Assembly (NCBI GenBank): GCA_023379935.1
Contig: JAMCPD010000003.1
Span: 1-64,000, forward strand
Length of the DNA stretch: 64,000 nt
Direction: 5' to 3'
DNA from: Actinomycetota bacterium
GTDB taxonomy: Bacteria > Actinomycetota > Acidimicrobiia > Acidimicrobiales > JAMCPD01
The position numbers were made by a program, and so were the translations under genes. Numbering within the stretch: position 1 is the first letter of the stretch; each line of letters opens with the position of its first letter. Under the pieces are notes generated by a model. It made no database searches and was not told the origin of the DNA. It was given only the letters and a program-made list of their open reading frames with translations. Shown here in pieces: positions 48,431-59,976 of this stretch.

Positions 48431-50490
48431 CTGAAATGCCGTATACCTTTTGTTTCTTCAGCTGTCTTTAATGCACCTTTCAGCTGTTGAATTTCATCCC
48501 GCAATACGGCCGCATGCTCAAATCGTAAATTTGAAGCTGCTTCACGCATCTCTTCTTCCAACTCTCGTATAAGCGATGTCAATGATGTCTTATTCGAAGT
48601 TGTATCAAAATTTTCTTCGTGAACAGCGCGAGAAGTGCTACCGCTGCCAGAAATACGGTTAAAGGCGGTATGCTTTTCTGAAATAACAGCCACATTGTGA
48701 ACCTTGTCTAAAATATCCGCCACCGCCTTTTGAATAGTCTTCGGATTTATGCCATGTTCAATATTGTATTTCTGCTGCAAAGCACGCCTACGCTGTGTTT
48801 CAGCTATAGCTTTTCGCATGGCGGCAGTCAAATGATCACCATACATTACAACTTCTCCGTCAACATTACGCGCCGCTCTACCCATTGTCTGCATCAAGGA
48901 GGTTTCACTGCGCAGAAAACCTTCTTTATCGGCATCTAAAATGGCGACTAAAGAAACCTCCGGTAAATCCAACCCTTCACGCAGCAGATTAATGCCTACC
49001 AAAACATCAAATACGCCAAGTCTTAAATCTCTGAGTATTTCTATACGTTCTAAGGTGTTGATATTGGAGTGTAAATACCTGGCTTTAATCCCAAGCTCTA
49101 TTAGATAATCGGAAAGATCCTCAGCCATCTTTTTGGTCAGGGTAACTACCAAAACCCTGCCGCAAGATTCAACAACTCCCCTTATACGCTCCACTAAGTC
49201 ATCTATCTGGTTGACAGTAGGTTGCACGACTATCTTAGGATCAATCAGACCCGTGGGGCGTACTATCTGTTCGACTACCTGCGAAGAGTGTTCTATCTCC
49301 CACGGTGCCGGAGTTGCGGACATAAATATACACTGTTTTATACGCTCTAAAAACTCATCAAACTTGAGTGGTCTGTTGTCTAAAGCGGAGGGCAGTCTAA
49401 ATCCATGTTCAACGAGTGTAAGTTTGCGTGAACGATCCCCATTATACTGGCCGCGCAGTTGGGGAATTGTAACATGACTCTCATCTACAATCACAAGAAA
49501 CTCCTCGGGAAAGTAGTCCAGCAGCGTCCAAGGCGGCTCACCGGCACCTCGTCCATCAATATGGCGGCTGTAGTTTTCAATGCCGCTGCACACACCAATC
49601 TCACCTAACATCTCCAAATCATGTCTGGTACGCATACCTAAGCGCTGTGCCTCAAGGAGCTTGCCTTGACTCGTAAGCTCACTCAAGCGTTCTTTCATCT
49701 CGGCTTTGATAGAAGCAATGGCTGTTTTCATACGATCTTTTGGAGCCACATAATGAGTTGCGGGAAAAATTACAAGTTCGTCTATCTCTTGTATAACTTG
49801 GCCAAGCATGGGATCAAACCAGCTCAAGCGTTCTATCTCATCGCCAAACAGTTCAATGCGAACAGGGACTTGCTCATAGGCCGGATGTACATCTATCGTG
49901 TCTCCCTTTACCATGAATTTCCCACGAGTTACGCTGACATCATTGCGTTCATAACCCAGTTCAACCAGTTTGGCAAGAATATCCCGCTGATCCAGAAAAT
50001 CGCCGCGCCGTAAGATCAAAATCATGTTCCGGTACTCTTGGGGTGCCCCCAAACCGTATATGCAGGAAACAGAGGCAACAACTACAACATCAGAACGCAT
50101 CAGTAAAGCTGAAGTTGTGGCATGACGAAGACGATCAACCTCATCATTTATCGAGGAGTCCTTTTCTATGTAGGTGTCCGTAACAGGCATATAGGCTTCC
50201 GGTTGATAGTAATCATAGTAAGAAACAAAGTACTCCACTCTGTTATCGGGGAAGAGTTCCCTGAACTCACTTGCCAGCTGTGCAGCAAGCGACTTATTTG
50301 GTGCTATGACAAGTGTTGGACGATTAACGGCCTCAATTGTCCATGCAATGGTGGCACTTTTCCCGCTGCCTGTTATACCGAGCAGAGTCTGAAATCTCTC
50401 CCCACGCGTTACGCCGGCGGCTAAGGCCTTTATAGCCTTCGGCTGATCACCTGCGGGTTTAAAATCAGAAACTACATGAAAATCAGGCAC
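48427..50490 (-). CDS. uvrB: Excinuclease ABC subunit B
   Basis: [58 protein letters not shown]; UvrBC C-terminal motif. Confidence 0.97.
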   Translation of the reverse strand: MPDFHVVSDFKPAGDQPKAIKALAAGVTRGERFQTLLGITGSGKSATIAWTIEAVNRPTLVIAPNKSLAAQLASEFRELFPDNRVEYFVSYYDYYQPEAYMPVTDTYIEKDSSINDEVDRLRHATTSALLMRSDVVVVASVSCIYGLGAPQEYRNMILILRRGDFLDQRDILAKLVELGYERNDVSVTRGKFMVKGDTIDVHPAYEQVPVRIELFGDEIERLSWFDPMLGQVIQEIDELVIFPATHYVAPKDRMKTAIASIKAEMKERLSELTSQGKLLEAQRLGMRTRHDLEMLGEIGVCSGIENYSRHIDGRGAGEPPWTLLDYFPEEFLVIVDESHVTIPQLRGQYNGDRSRKLTLVEHGFRLPSALDNRPLKFDEFLERIKQCIFMSATPAPWEIEHSSQVVEQIVRPTGLIDPKIVVQPTVNQIDDLVERIRGVVESCGRVLVVTLTKKMAEDLSDYLIELGIKARYLHSNINTLERIEILRDLRLGVFDVLVGINLLREGLDLPEVSLVAILDADKEGFLRSETSLMQTMGRAARNVDGEVVMYGDHLTAAMRKAIAETQRRRALQQKYNIEHGINPKTIQKAVADILDKVHNVAVISEKHTAFNRISGSGSTSRAVHEENFDTTSNKTSLTSLIRELEEEMREAASNLRFEHAAVLRDEIQQLKGALKTAEETKGIRHFR

Positions 50491-50499
50491 TTTTCGTAC

Positions 50500-51219
50500 T
50501 CATACAGTCCAATTGCGCTTAGAGACAAGCAGTCCGCTGATCCATTCCCATGCCATATCTACTTGCTTTTTCAAGTCTTGCAAAGTTCCGGAGTTGTCTA
50601 TAATGAAATCGGCTATCTGAGCGCGGGTTTCCCTGGAAGCTTGAGAACGCATCCGAAGGGCTACATCAGATGGATTCATCCCCCTTTTTTCTATTAACCT
50701 CTTTGAACATACCTCTTCGGGTGCATCAACTACAATAGTGCCTAAAAGTCCTCCCTCTTTTCCTTCGAAAAACCTGCCTGTACCGATATCTTTCGATTCC
50801 GCCAAAAGCGGTATATCCAACAACACTATCCTCTCTTTATCAAGGGCTTCGCCTAGGTGAGCATCTTTGGCGGTCGACTCCTCGGCAGCCAATTTACTCA
50901 AACGCTGGAGGATTTCTTTGCCGATTTGCGGATGAGTAATAGAGTTCAAATCAGCCAGAGCATCGGAATCGGAAAAAACCACCTCAGCTAATGCTTCCCT
51001 GTCCAAGCTGCCATCTTTTGTCAGTATAGTCGTACCAAACCGTTTTACAATTTTTTTATAAGCAGGCTTTCCGACAAGTACGACCTCTTTGGCTATTTGA
51101 TCTGCATCCAACAAGAACGCTCCCTTGTCAACCAGCATTGTCCCAACTGTAGATTTTCCCGAGCCTATGCCGCCCGTAAGTCCAATGGTTAACATCCCAA
51201 AACTGCCATAACTAATCAA
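50500..51219 (-). CDS. coaE: Dephospho-CoA kinase
   Basis: IGLTGGIGSGKSTVGTML; VLLDIPLLAE; VDAPEEVCSKRLIEKRG. Confidence 0.9.
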   Translation of the reverse strand: MISYGSFGMLTIGLTGGIGSGKSTVGTMLVDKGAFLLDADQIAKEVVLVGKPAYKKIVKRFGTTILTKDGSLDREALAEVVFSDSDALADLNSITHPQIGKEILQRLSKLAAEESTAKDAHLGEALDKERIVLLDIPLLAESKDIGTGRFFEGKEGGLLGTIVVDAPEEVCSKRLIEKRGMNPSDVALRMRSQASRETRAQIADFIIDNSGTLQDLKKQVDMAWEWISGLLVSKRNWTV

Positions 51220-51222
51220 CCA

Positions 51223-51933
51223 TTACTTAATGGAGACCACTCTATAGTGGATCAAGGTAGTAAGAGCTTTAATCCCGTCTTTCCACGTGATCTTCTTCCC
51301 CTCTTTTACTTCTCTGCCTGCATAAGAGATAGGTACTTGGTAAATACGGTAACCTAATCGCAGTATCTTGGCGGTTACTTCGGGTTCAAATTCAAAGCGA
51401 TTTGCTTTAATGGTAAACCGTTCTAAAATTTCACGATCAAACAGCTTATATCCAACCTCCATATCAGACAAGGTTGAGGAGTACAAAATATTGGTCAACA
51501 TCGTAAGAAAACGGTTACCTATCCAATGTGAGGGAAGCATATTTTTGCGTTCACCACCAAAACGGCTGCCATAAACTACTTGTGCCTTACCTTTGAGGAT
51601 CGGATTCAACAAGCGATGCCAATCATCGGGATCATATTCAAGATCAGCATCTTGAATAAGGATCAAGTCCCCTCGCGCTTGGACCAAGGCAGAGCGTACA
51701 GCGGCTCCTTTGCCTTGATTTTTATCATGTACAATAACTTCGAGAGTGGAATCACGCAACGCAGTTAAAATATCTGTAGTTCCATCTGTCGATCCGTCAT
51801 CTACTACGATGATCTCCTTACTTATCGGCAGTTCAACAGCTCGAGCACAGCGTATTATCTCAGCGATAGTATTACGTTCATTGTACACGGGGATGATAAC
51901 CGACAACATTTTAAACTGTTTCATATACTCCAT
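51223..51933 (-). CDS. GT2-family glycosyltransferase (dolichyl-phosphate mannose synthase-like)
   Basis: LSVIIPVYNERNTIAEIIRCA; IVVDDGSTDGTTDIL; IQDADLEYDPDDW. Confidence 0.93.
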   Translation of the reverse strand: MEYMKQFKMLSVIIPVYNERNTIAEIIRCARAVELPISKEIIVVDDGSTDGTTDILTALRDSTLEVIVHDKNQGKGAAVRSALVQARGDLILIQDADLEYDPDDWHRLLNPILKGKAQVVYGSRFGGERKNMLPSHWIGNRFLTMLTNILYSSTLSDMEVGYKLFDREILERFTIKANRFEFEPEVTAKILRLGYRIYQVPISYAGREVKEGKKITWKDGIKALTTLIHYRVVSIK

Positions 51934-51970
51934 GAACGACTATTATACAGCTCTCAAGTACCACAAGATT

Positions 51971-52933
51971 TTAAATATCATGCTGGAAGCCTGAGCGAGG
52001 TAAAACTTTACCATCCAGCAAAAGTTGACCGGCTGCATTGGTACACACCCCTATCTCCAAAGGCATACTTAGACCTGTCTTCCGAAAAACACTCCTCACC
52101 AGTTCTAAATCAGAAGCACAAAAAACCAACTCGTAATCTTCCCCGCCAAAAAGCGCATCTTCCGCCGAAACTCCGTCCGCCACCGGTAGACTGCTAAGCT
52201 CAATGCCGACGCCGGAAGAGTCGATGATATGCCCCAAGTCTTGGGAGAAACCGTCCGAAACATCAATCATGGCTGTGGCGCCTGCCATAGCGGCTGCTTT
52301 GCCTTCAAGCAGTTTGGGTGTTGGTCTAAGATATGCTTTTGTAAAAACATCCAAGAGAGGATAATCATCCTGTTTGGCGCGGAGTTTCAATAGTCTCAAA
52401 CCACAAGCAGCTCGACCAAAGCATCCTGTGGCAAAAACGGTATCACCAACCTTGGCGCCGGAACGGAGTACCGGAGCACTGCCAGTCGAAACCCCTAAAA
52501 CAGTAACAGTTACCATAACTTGGGTTGCAACGGAGATGTCTCCTCCCACAACAAAACAACCGAATTCACGGGCGGCAGATATCGCACTCTCGTGCAGAGA
52601 AACAAAATCAGTGCCTTTTGGTGCAGCAACAGAAATTAAGCTCCTGAACGGACTGCCACCCATAGCTGCTATATCACTAACAGCGGTTGCCACCGCTTTG
52701 TAACCAAGTTCCTCTAGAGTAGCAAAAGCTAAATCCATATGTACGCCGGCGGTTGTCATATCGGTTGTTGCCAATAGAGTGGAGTCGCCAAGCTTTATAA
52801 CCGCAGCGTCATCCCCCACCCACACTTCGTTTTCTGCGGGGGTACCAACCATTTTTTTTATCTGTTCTATAAGAGCGAATTCGCCTAACGCGCTAATAAG
52901 AAGTAGATTAGTAAAAAGTATGACTGCAAACAC
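51971..52933 (-). CDS. thiL: Thiamine-monophosphate kinase
   Basis: [14 protein letters not shown]...[36 protein letters not shown]; only GTG at 52933 is available upstream of the conserved GEF. Confidence 0.88.
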   Translation of the reverse strand: MFAVILFTNLLLISALGEFALIEQIKKMVGTPAENEVWVGDDAAVIKLGDSTLLATTDMTTAGVHMDLAFATLEELGYKAVATAVSDIAAMGGSPFRSLISVAAPKGTDFVSLHESAISAAREFGCFVVGGDISVATQVMVTVTVLGVSTGSAPVLRSGAKVGDTVFATGCFGRAACGLRLLKLRAKQDDYPLLDVFTKAYLRPTPKLLEGKAAAMAGATAMIDVSDGFSQDLGHIIDSSGVGIELSSLPVADGVSAEDALFGGEDYELVFCASDLELVRSVFRKTGLSMPLEIGVCTNAAGQLLLDGKVLPRSGFQHDI

Positions 52934-54719
52934 AAATAATCAAAAACTTATCAAGTGGGTAGAGGAGTTTGCCAAGTTGACCACCCCAAAAAATATTTAT
53001 TGGTGTGACGGTTCGGACAAAGAGTATGATCAGCTTACTCAGCAAATGGTTAAATCTGGTATGCTCGTTCCCCTTTCTTCACAACTGCGACCCAACAGCT
53101 ACTGGGCACATTCCGATCCGCAAGATGTAGCAAGAGTAGAAGAACGTACATTTATATGCTCAATTGAACAACGGGATGCAGGCCCTACCAACAACTGGTG
53201 TGACCCCGGCGAAATGCGCAATGAATTAACCGGCTTGTTCAACGGGTCAATGAAGGGCAGGACCATGTATGTGGTTCCTTTCTCAATGGGCCCTCTCGGC
53301 TCTCCAATTGCTCATATAGGGGTTCAACTAACCGATTCTCCCTACGTGGCAGCCAATATGAAAATTATGACCAGAATGGGGCAGCCTGTTTTGGATATAC
53401 TGGGTCAAAGCGGTTATTTCGTGCCTTGTTTACACTCTGTCGGAGCACCCTTGGATGACGCTTTAGAAGACACCAGCTGGCCTTGCAATCCCACCAACAA
53501 GTATATAGTCCACTTTCCCGAAACAAGAGAGATCTGGTCTTACGGTTCCGGGTATGGTGGCAACGCATTGTTGGGCAAAAAATGTTTTGCTCTGCGTATA
53601 GCATCTGTAATGGCTCATGACGACGGTTGGTTGGCGGAACACATGTTGATCCTAAAACTAACCTCCCCTCAAGGTAGTGTCCGTTACATTACGGGTGCAT
53701 TCCCATCCGCTTGCGGAAAAACCAATCTGTCAATGCTAACACCAACCATCAAGGGCTGGAAGATTGAAACTGTAGGTGAAGATATTTGCTGGATGAAGTT
53801 TGACAACGAAGGATACTTGAGAGCCATTAACCCTGAAGCCGGTTATTTTGGGGTAGCACCCGGCACAAATGGAAAGACGAATCTTAACGCAATGCGTACC
53901 CTGTGGGGTAACTGCATATTTACCAACACAGCTTTGACTGATGAGCGGGATGTATGGTGGGAAGGGATGAGTGATGATCCACCATCACACCTAATTGACT
54001 GGAAAAACAACGATTGGACACCCGCAGCATCCACCCCAGCTGCTCATCCAAATGCACGTTTTACCGCACCGGCTTGCCAAAACCCGGTAATTGCACCCGA
54101 ATGGGAAGATCCAAAGGGCGTACCAATTTCCGCGATACTGTTTGGCGGAAGACGATCAACAACAGTTCCTCTGGTATACCAGGCATTCAACTGGACACAT
54201 GGGGTATTTTTGGGATCAACCATGGGATCAGAAACCACGGCTGCAGCCGCCGGACAGGTCGGACAGTTAAGGCGGGACCCCTTCGCCATGCTGCCATTTT
54301 GCGGTTATAACATGGCTGACTACTTTAATCACTGGCTATCCATAGGTGAGCGAGGGCACGCCGAAAAGCTGCCGAAAATATTCAGTGTTAACTGGTTCCG
54401 TAAGAATCAAGAGGGTAAATGGCTATGGCCGGGATACGGTGAAAATTCACGGGTATTGAAATGGGTGTTTGAACGCTGCGACAATACAGCTGAAGCTGTA
54501 GAGACACCTATAGGTTTGATTCCGAACGCTCAATCACTGGGCATATCGGAAATTGGAATCCAAGAAGAGGATGCCAAAGAGTTACTAAAGGTTGATGCTA
54601 AGGAGTGGGATACGGAAATAGAACTTATCAGTCGCCACTACGAACGATTTGGTGATCTGCTTCCCTATCAACTTGACAATGAACTGGCAGAACTTAAAAA
54701 ACGGATTGATTCAATTTAG
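52920..54719 (+). CDS. pckG: Phosphoenolpyruvate carboxykinase (GTP)
   Basis: [43 protein letters not shown]; start at ATG 52920 rather than ORF start 52779. Confidence 0.93.
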   Translation: MTANTNNQKLIKWVEEFAKLTTPKNIYWCDGSDKEYDQLTQQMVKSGMLVPLSSQLRPNSYWAHSDPQDVARVEERTFICSIEQRDAGPTNNWCDPGEMRNELTGLFNGSMKGRTMYVVPFSMGPLGSPIAHIGVQLTDSPYVAANMKIMTRMGQPVLDILGQSGYFVPCLHSVGAPLDDALEDTSWPCNPTNKYIVHFPETREIWSYGSGYGGNALLGKKCFALRIASVMAHDDGWLAEHMLILKLTSPQGSVRYITGAFPSACGKTNLSMLTPTIKGWKIETVGEDICWMKFDNEGYLRAINPEAGYFGVAPGTNGKTNLNAMRTLWGNCIFTNTALTDERDVWWEGMSDDPPSHLIDWKNNDWTPAASTPAAHPNARFTAPACQNPVIAPEWEDPKGVPISAILFGGRRSTTVPLVYQAFNWTHGVFLGSTMGSETTAAAAGQVGQLRRDPFAMLPFCGYNMADYFNHWLSIGERGHAEKLPKIFSVNWFRKNQEGKWLWPGYGENSRVLKWVFERCDNTAEAVETPIGLIPNAQSLGISEIGIQEEDAKELLKVDAKEWDTEIELISRHYERFGDLLPYQLDNELAELKKRIDSI

Positions 54720-54802
54720 CGCAGATTGATCAGAAAAGTTAACAATGCGGATTAATGCGGATTGGACGACATAGGAAAACCGTTGGCCTTGATCATATGG
54801 AG

Positions 54803-55975
54803 CTAAGAGGCTCCCAAGGGATCAAACCGGAATGTAAAAAGTACCAGCACTACAGCCGCAATACCCACAGCTAACAGCACAAGCAGATCGCCACTGGTAT
54901 CGGCAAGTGAAGCTCCGTTTGTCATAACTTCGCGCAGCCCCTGGCTCAGATAACGCAGAGGCATAAACAAGGCAAACTTCTGCATCCACTCCGGCGCTTG
55001 AGAAAGAGGAAAAAAGATACCGGTTAGGAACATCTGGGGCAAAGCTATGGTGTTGCCTATCATCATTGCAGCTTGCTCCCCCTTGGCGATCCCGGCAACT
55101 AAAAAGCCAAGCGCCAAGAAACAAAGTGATCCCACAACCAACAACAGTACCACCACAGCGGGTAAGGGGCCTATCCCGACTCCATAGAGTAACCTGGCGG
55201 TTGTCAACAGTACTGCCACCTGAATAGCTACAAGTACCAACTGTGCTGTTACATGCCCTATTACAAAAACCCACATCGGTACGGCGGTAGCCTTGATCCT
55301 CCTCAGTGTTCCCTGCTCTCTGTCTCTGACTAAACGCATACTCGCACCCAACATGGAGCTTGTCAACACTGCATACGCAATGATACCCGGGGTTAAAAAT
55401 TTGGTATAATGTGTCATAGCAAGCACACCTCCAACTGTTGCGCCGGAGGACTTGATGATATCAAGTTTCGGAATTACCGCAGGCCCCATATGTAGTAAGG
55501 TTTGGTTTACTCCAAGCTCTATTGCCTCCGCTACGGAGGTATAGTAGCCGTTTTCCGAAGCATTGTGAAAGTTCTCAACTACCTCTATCTGCAAGGGATG
55601 TGCATTGGGATTTAGAACAACCAAAGCAAAAGAGCTATTGCCGAGTGCAACATCATGGTTAGCCTGAGCAGCCGACATATACATGGGAGTAAAAAAACGA
55701 GGCGGTAAAAATTTTGCCATTAAAGTTGTCAGATCTTTTGGTCCCGAAAGTGCGACTTTTTGAACTCCTGACTTTAATATTCCACCGAATACCAGCATAA
55801 CAAAGAGTGGAAATAGCAAGCTAAACAACAATACCTGCCTGTTCCTAAGCAACATAAGCAGATTCATACGTATCAAATCCCTGCATGCAGATGGCCAAAC
55901 CAGCCTTCTTCGATGCACAGAGGCGCTTAAACTAACTTCACCCGGAGTTTGATCTGTTGTATCGGGCAATTTCAC
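54803..55975 (-). CDS. ABC-2 type transporter permease
   Basis: RNRQVLLFSLLFPLFVMLVFG; six TM segments; C-terminal MFLTGIFFPLSQAPEWMQKFALFMPLRY. Confidence 0.9.
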   Translation of the reverse strand: MKLPDTTDQTPGEVSLSASVHRRRLVWPSACRDLIRMNLLMLLRNRQVLLFSLLFPLFVMLVFGGILKSGVQKVALSGPKDLTTLMAKFLPPRFFTPMYMSAAQANHDVALGNSSFALVVLNPNAHPLQIEVVENFHNASENGYYTSVAEAIELGVNQTLLHMGPAVIPKLDIIKSSGATVGGVLAMTHYTKFLTPGIIAYAVLTSSMLGASMRLVRDREQGTLRRIKATAVPMWVFVIGHVTAQLVLVAIQVAVLLTTARLLYGVGIGPLPAVVVLLLVVGSLCFLALGFLVAGIAKGEQAAMMIGNTIALPQMFLTGIFFPLSQAPEWMQKFALFMPLRYLSQGLREVMTNGASLADTSGDLLVLLAVGIAAVVLVLFTFRFDPLGAS

Positions 55976-56970
55976 CGTCGGTTACCGCTGTTGTTCTCGT
56001 CGTCGTCTCCTATATGGTGTCCGGTTTGGACTAAGAACACATCCTCCAAGCTCGGACCATTGACGGAAAGCTCCTTCAATCCCTGACTACCCAGTCTGAG
56101 AGTAAGCTCCCCAACAACCTCACCGGGGTTTGAACACCTCAAATACCATCTACCTCCCGAAAAAGTGGCTGCAGTAACTCCCGGTAAATCCTTTAAAGCA
56201 GCCTCCTCTGGCGCTGTGAGTGACACTGTAACCTCACTGCCAAGTTCATTTATCAACTCAATTGGAGATCCCTGTGCCACCACTCTGCCTTGATCCACAA
56301 TAACCACCCGGTCCGCCAACACCTCCGCCTCTTCTATGTAGTGGGTAGTAAGCAGTATACTGCGTCCTTGCTTGTGTAAAAGACGTATTAATTCCCATGT
56401 GTCACGGCGGCTATGGGGATCAAGCCCAGTGGTAGGTTCATCCAGAATAATCAGCCTAGGATCGTTGCAAAGTGCAAGCGCAATAGAAAAGCGACGTTTT
56501 TGTCCTCCTGAAAGTTGATCCGTCCGCCTTTTTGCCAACTCGCCCAATCCCACCCAATCAAGTAACAAACCCGGATCAGTCTGGCAACCATAGAGGCTTG
56601 CAAACAGTTGTATGCACTCTGCGCAGGTAAGTTCAGAATAAGTTGCCCCCTCTTGTAACTGTACGCCAATAAGCCGCCGGGCCTTCTTATGGGGTAGCCC
56701 GAAAAGTTCCACTGTTCCCGCATCAGATTTTTTGAGTCCTTCTATAATCTCCAAAGTAGTAGTTTTCCCGGCACCGTTAGGACCTAAAAGTGCCAAGAGT
56801 TCCCCTTGTTTTACAACCAAGTCAATACCGTCAACAGCTTTGTTGGCACCATAAAACTTCACAAGTCCCTTTACGCTTACAGCGGGAACCTCCCCGGCTA
56901 AAGCTTGAATTGAACCATCTTGTTCAGGCAATAGATGTAGTCCTGTCGAAGCAGTATTGGCGGTACTCAT
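55972..56970 (-). CDS. ABC transporter ATP-binding protein
   Basis: LGPNGAGKTTTLEII; LSGGQKRRFSIALAL; LIILDEPTTGLD. Confidence 0.95.
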   Translation of the reverse strand: MSTANTASTGLHLLPEQDGSIQALAGEVPAVSVKGLVKFYGANKAVDGIDLVVKQGELLALLGPNGAGKTTTLEIIEGLKKSDAGTVELFGLPHKKARRLIGVQLQEGATYSELTCAECIQLFASLYGCQTDPGLLLDWVGLGELAKRRTDQLSGGQKRRFSIALALCNDPRLIILDEPTTGLDPHSRRDTWELIRLLHKQGRSILLTTHYIEEAEVLADRVVIVDQGRVVAQGSPIELINELGSEVTVSLTAPEEAALKDLPGVTAATFSGGRWYLRCSNPGEVVGELTLRLGSQGLKELSVNGPSLEDVFLVQTGHHIGDDDENNSGNRR

Positions 56971-57150
56971 ATATTAACAAGTATGCACCATAAAAGAGAG
57001 GATATTCCAATGCCACACATAAAAACCGCACTAAAGCCGACAGTTTCTAAGAAAATGGTAAGAGAATAACGCAACTGTTGCTTTGCCTCGCAGAATCACA
57101 TATGATTTTTGGCATCGGCATGAAAAATTCTGGAGTAGGTAGAGGAGGAC

Positions 57151-58731
57151 ATGATGAGAACGTCACTTAAGTCGCTGGTTATCATAGCTGTTGGAGCACT
57201 GATTTTAACAAGTTGTGGCTCATCACATATTCAATCCACCGGAAAAACCACTACTACACAGACTGGTTTGGCAACATCTATTCATAAAATTCGCCATATT
57301 GTTGTTATCTTTCAAGAGAACCGCTCTTTTGACAGCTATTTTGGAACTTATCCGGGCGCAGATGGCATACCAATGAACAATGGAATCCCGAGCGTCTGTA
57401 TTCCCGACCCTGTACGAAGCGCATGTATACGCCCGTATCCTGATCATGCCAATATCAATGTAGACGGACCGCACGATGCCATAGCAAGCCAAATGGATAC
57501 CAACAACGGTAAAATGAACGGATTCATATTTAGCGACCAAAAACTCTCTAACATTGAGTGCAATAACAACGATCCGCTTGCACCGGGTTGCGGGGAAGCT
57601 GCTCGCGCGGACGAAATAGTAGGGTATCACACCCAAAGTGATATACCTAACTACTGGGCATACGCTCAACATTTTGTACTCCAAGATCATATGTTTGAGC
57701 CAATACACTCTTGGAGTTTCCCGTCCCATCTTTACCTGGTGTCTGCTTGGTCAGCCAGTTGCGCCAAAAAAAACAGTCCGTCTTCTTGCTCATCGGCTCT
57801 TGACTTCCCGCCTCTGGCGAACAGATCCGATCCTACTCCATATGCCTGGACAGATATAACATGGTTGCTAAACCGCTATCATGTAAGCTGGTCATGGTAT
57901 CTGGACAACGGATATCAACCGCTAAGGGGTTCAGGTGTTGCCTGGCCGGCGTCACAACATTCCGGCTCCCAACATCTCGGCGCAGTGCAAACAGAGGGCT
58001 ATCCCGGGGTAAGGGCCACCATCAACAAACACGGAGTACCGTTAATATGGAATGTTATACCCGGTTTCACAGATGTACATCAAGATCACCAACTCGGCAA
58101 CGTGAGCCAACTGACCAACTTCTTCATCGCAGCAAAAAATGGCTCCCTTCCATCCATATCCTGGGTTTTGCCAAACGGATATGACAGTGAACACCCCCCA
58201 TCACCCGTCAGTGTAGGACAGTCCTATGTAACTAATATAGTAAATGCTGTAATGAAGAGTCCCGACTGGAACTCTACGGCCATCTTTATTACTTGGGATG
58301 ATTGGGGCGGATTTTATGACAATGTCGTCCCGCCGCAAGTTGACACCTTGGGCTATGGCATAAGAGTGCCGGGACTGGTCATAAGTGCTTATGCAAAACC
58401 CGGTTACATAGATCACCAGACTTTGAGTTTTGACGCATACTTAAAGTTCATTGAAGATGATTTTATGGGCGGAGCACGGTTAAACCCAAAGACGGACGGG
58501 CGAGCTGACCCGCGTCCTGATGTGAGAGAAAATGCCCCGATACTTGGCAACCTGGTCAACGATTTTAACTTTAACCAAAAACCGCTGCCGCCTTTGATAC
58601 TCCCCGTCAACCCCACAACGACTTTAAGTGCCCAGCCCACATTACCTCCGCCAATTGACGTGGTTCCTCTTTCAAAAGCACAGTTGGCCACAGCACAACT
58701 TCCTTATAAACTGTCTTATATAAAACCTTAA
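57151..58731 (+). CDS. Phosphoesterase/acid phosphatase-phospholipase C family lipoprotein
   Basis: LTSCGSSH lipobox-like; IRHIVVIFQENRSFDSYFGTYPGADGIP; FITWDDWGGFYDNVVPP. Confidence 0.9.
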   Translation: MMRTSLKSLVIIAVGALILTSCGSSHIQSTGKTTTTQTGLATSIHKIRHIVVIFQENRSFDSYFGTYPGADGIPMNNGIPSVCIPDPVRSACIRPYPDHANINVDGPHDAIASQMDTNNGKMNGFIFSDQKLSNIECNNNDPLAPGCGEAARADEIVGYHTQSDIPNYWAYAQHFVLQDHMFEPIHSWSFPSHLYLVSAWSASCAKKNSPSSCSSALDFPPLANRSDPTPYAWTDITWLLNRYHVSWSWYLDNGYQPLRGSGVAWPASQHSGSQHLGAVQTEGYPGVRATINKHGVPLIWNVIPGFTDVHQDHQLGNVSQLTNFFIAAKNGSLPSISWVLPNGYDSEHPPSPVSVGQSYVTNIVNAVMKSPDWNSTAIFITWDDWGGFYDNVVPPQVDTLGYGIRVPGLVISAYAKPGYIDHQTLSFDAYLKFIEDDFMGGARLNPKTDGRADPRPDVRENAPILGNLVNDFNFNQKPLPPLILPVNPTTTLSAQPTLPPPIDVVPLSKAQLATAQLPYKLSYIKP

Positions 58732-58812
58732 AAGTCGAATATAGCAGCGAAGTATGTCCAAGATGGAAAACTCATCTGGAACCTTACAGCGCAATGTGTA
58801 ATAATTAGTGGA

Positions 58813-59940
58813 ATGAAAACAGTAATATCCGACATGTTAGGAGTTGAGTTTCCGATATTGGCATTCAGCCACCAACGCGATGTAGTAGCAGCAGTAACAA
58901 ATGCAGGTGGGATGGGAGTTTTGGGGGCGGTATCCCTCACCCCCGAAGAGCTTGAAACCGAGCTTACCTGGATAGATGAACACACAAAAGGTAAACCCTA
59001 CGGCGTAGATGTAATAGTGCCGGCCAAGTATGTCGGAGACAGCGCAGGCGGGTTGTCAAAAACCGACTTGGACGCATTTATTCCTGAAGAGCATCGTGAG
59101 TTTATCGACCATCTAATGGAAAAGTACAATGTTCCCCCGCTGCCTAAAGACTATCCAAAACGTACAGGTTTGCTTTCCTGGTCACATAAGGGCACCACTG
59201 AGCTACTCGACATAGCCTTTTCCCACCCCATATCTCTTATTGCCAACGCCCTAGGCCCGCCCCCAGAAGATATGATAAAACAAGCCCATGAGAAAAATAT
59301 ACCGGTTGCCGCACTAGCCGGGAAAATAGAGCATGCATTGAAAAACGTGTCTCGTGGAGTTGATATCATAGTTGCACAAGGTTATGAAGCCGGCGGACAC
59401 ACAGGAGACATTGCCACAATGGTGCTTGTTCCGGAGGTTGTTGATGCCATAGCTCCTATCCCGGTGTTGGCTGCGGGTGGCATCGGAAGAGGACGTCAAA
59501 TGGCAGCCGCCATGGCACTCGGTGCTCAGGGGGTCTGGACTGGGTCGGTATGGCTCACCACCGAAGAGGCCGAAACGGAACCGGTGGTCAAGCAAAAGAT
59601 GCTAAGGGCCACATCTTCAGATACCGTAAAGTCTAGAGCAATGACCGGGAAGCCAGCACGACAACTGAGGTCAGCTTGGACAGATGAGTGGGAGGAACCG
59701 CAAGCTCCGTCACCCTTACCCATGCCGCTTCAATCCATGTTGATAGTTGAAGCATTGCAGCGTATACATAGGAGCGTCAAGGACGAAACGTCCGGACCGG
59801 GTCAGCTTGCCAACTACTTTGTAGGCCAAATTGTCGGTTCACTGAACAAAGTTACCCCGGCGCGACAGGTTGTCTTAGATATGGTGGAGGAGTTTGTGGA
59901 GGTTATAACCGGTTTTGACAAGTTGCTTCAGGACAACTGA
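58813..59940 (+). CDS. Nitronate monooxygenase-like flavoprotein
   Basis: MLGVEFPILAFSHQRDVVAAVTNAGGMGVLGA; AQGYEAGGHTGDIATMVLVPEVVDA; PVLAAGGIGRGRQMAAAMALGAQGVWTGSVWL. Confidence 0.88.
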   Translation: MKTVISDMLGVEFPILAFSHQRDVVAAVTNAGGMGVLGAVSLTPEELETELTWIDEHTKGKPYGVDVIVPAKYVGDSAGGLSKTDLDAFIPEEHREFIDHLMEKYNVPPLPKDYPKRTGLLSWSHKGTTELLDIAFSHPISLIANALGPPPEDMIKQAHEKNIPVAALAGKIEHALKNVSRGVDIIVAQGYEAGGHTGDIATMVLVPEVVDAIAPIPVLAAGGIGRGRQMAAAMALGAQGVWTGSVWLTTEEAETEPVVKQKMLRATSSDTVKSRAMTGKPARQLRSAWTDEWEEPQAPSPLPMPLQSMLIVEALQRIHRSVKDETSGPGQLANYFVGQIVGSLNKVTPARQVVLDMVEEFVEVITGFDKLLQDN

Positions 59941-59976
59941 TCGGTAGAACAATCGATCGATGAAGAGGAGCTTACC

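Noticed and set aside
52779-52919. N-terminal extension of the pckG ORF
   Set aside because: Antisense to thiL conserved region; PEPCK homology begins after ATG 52920
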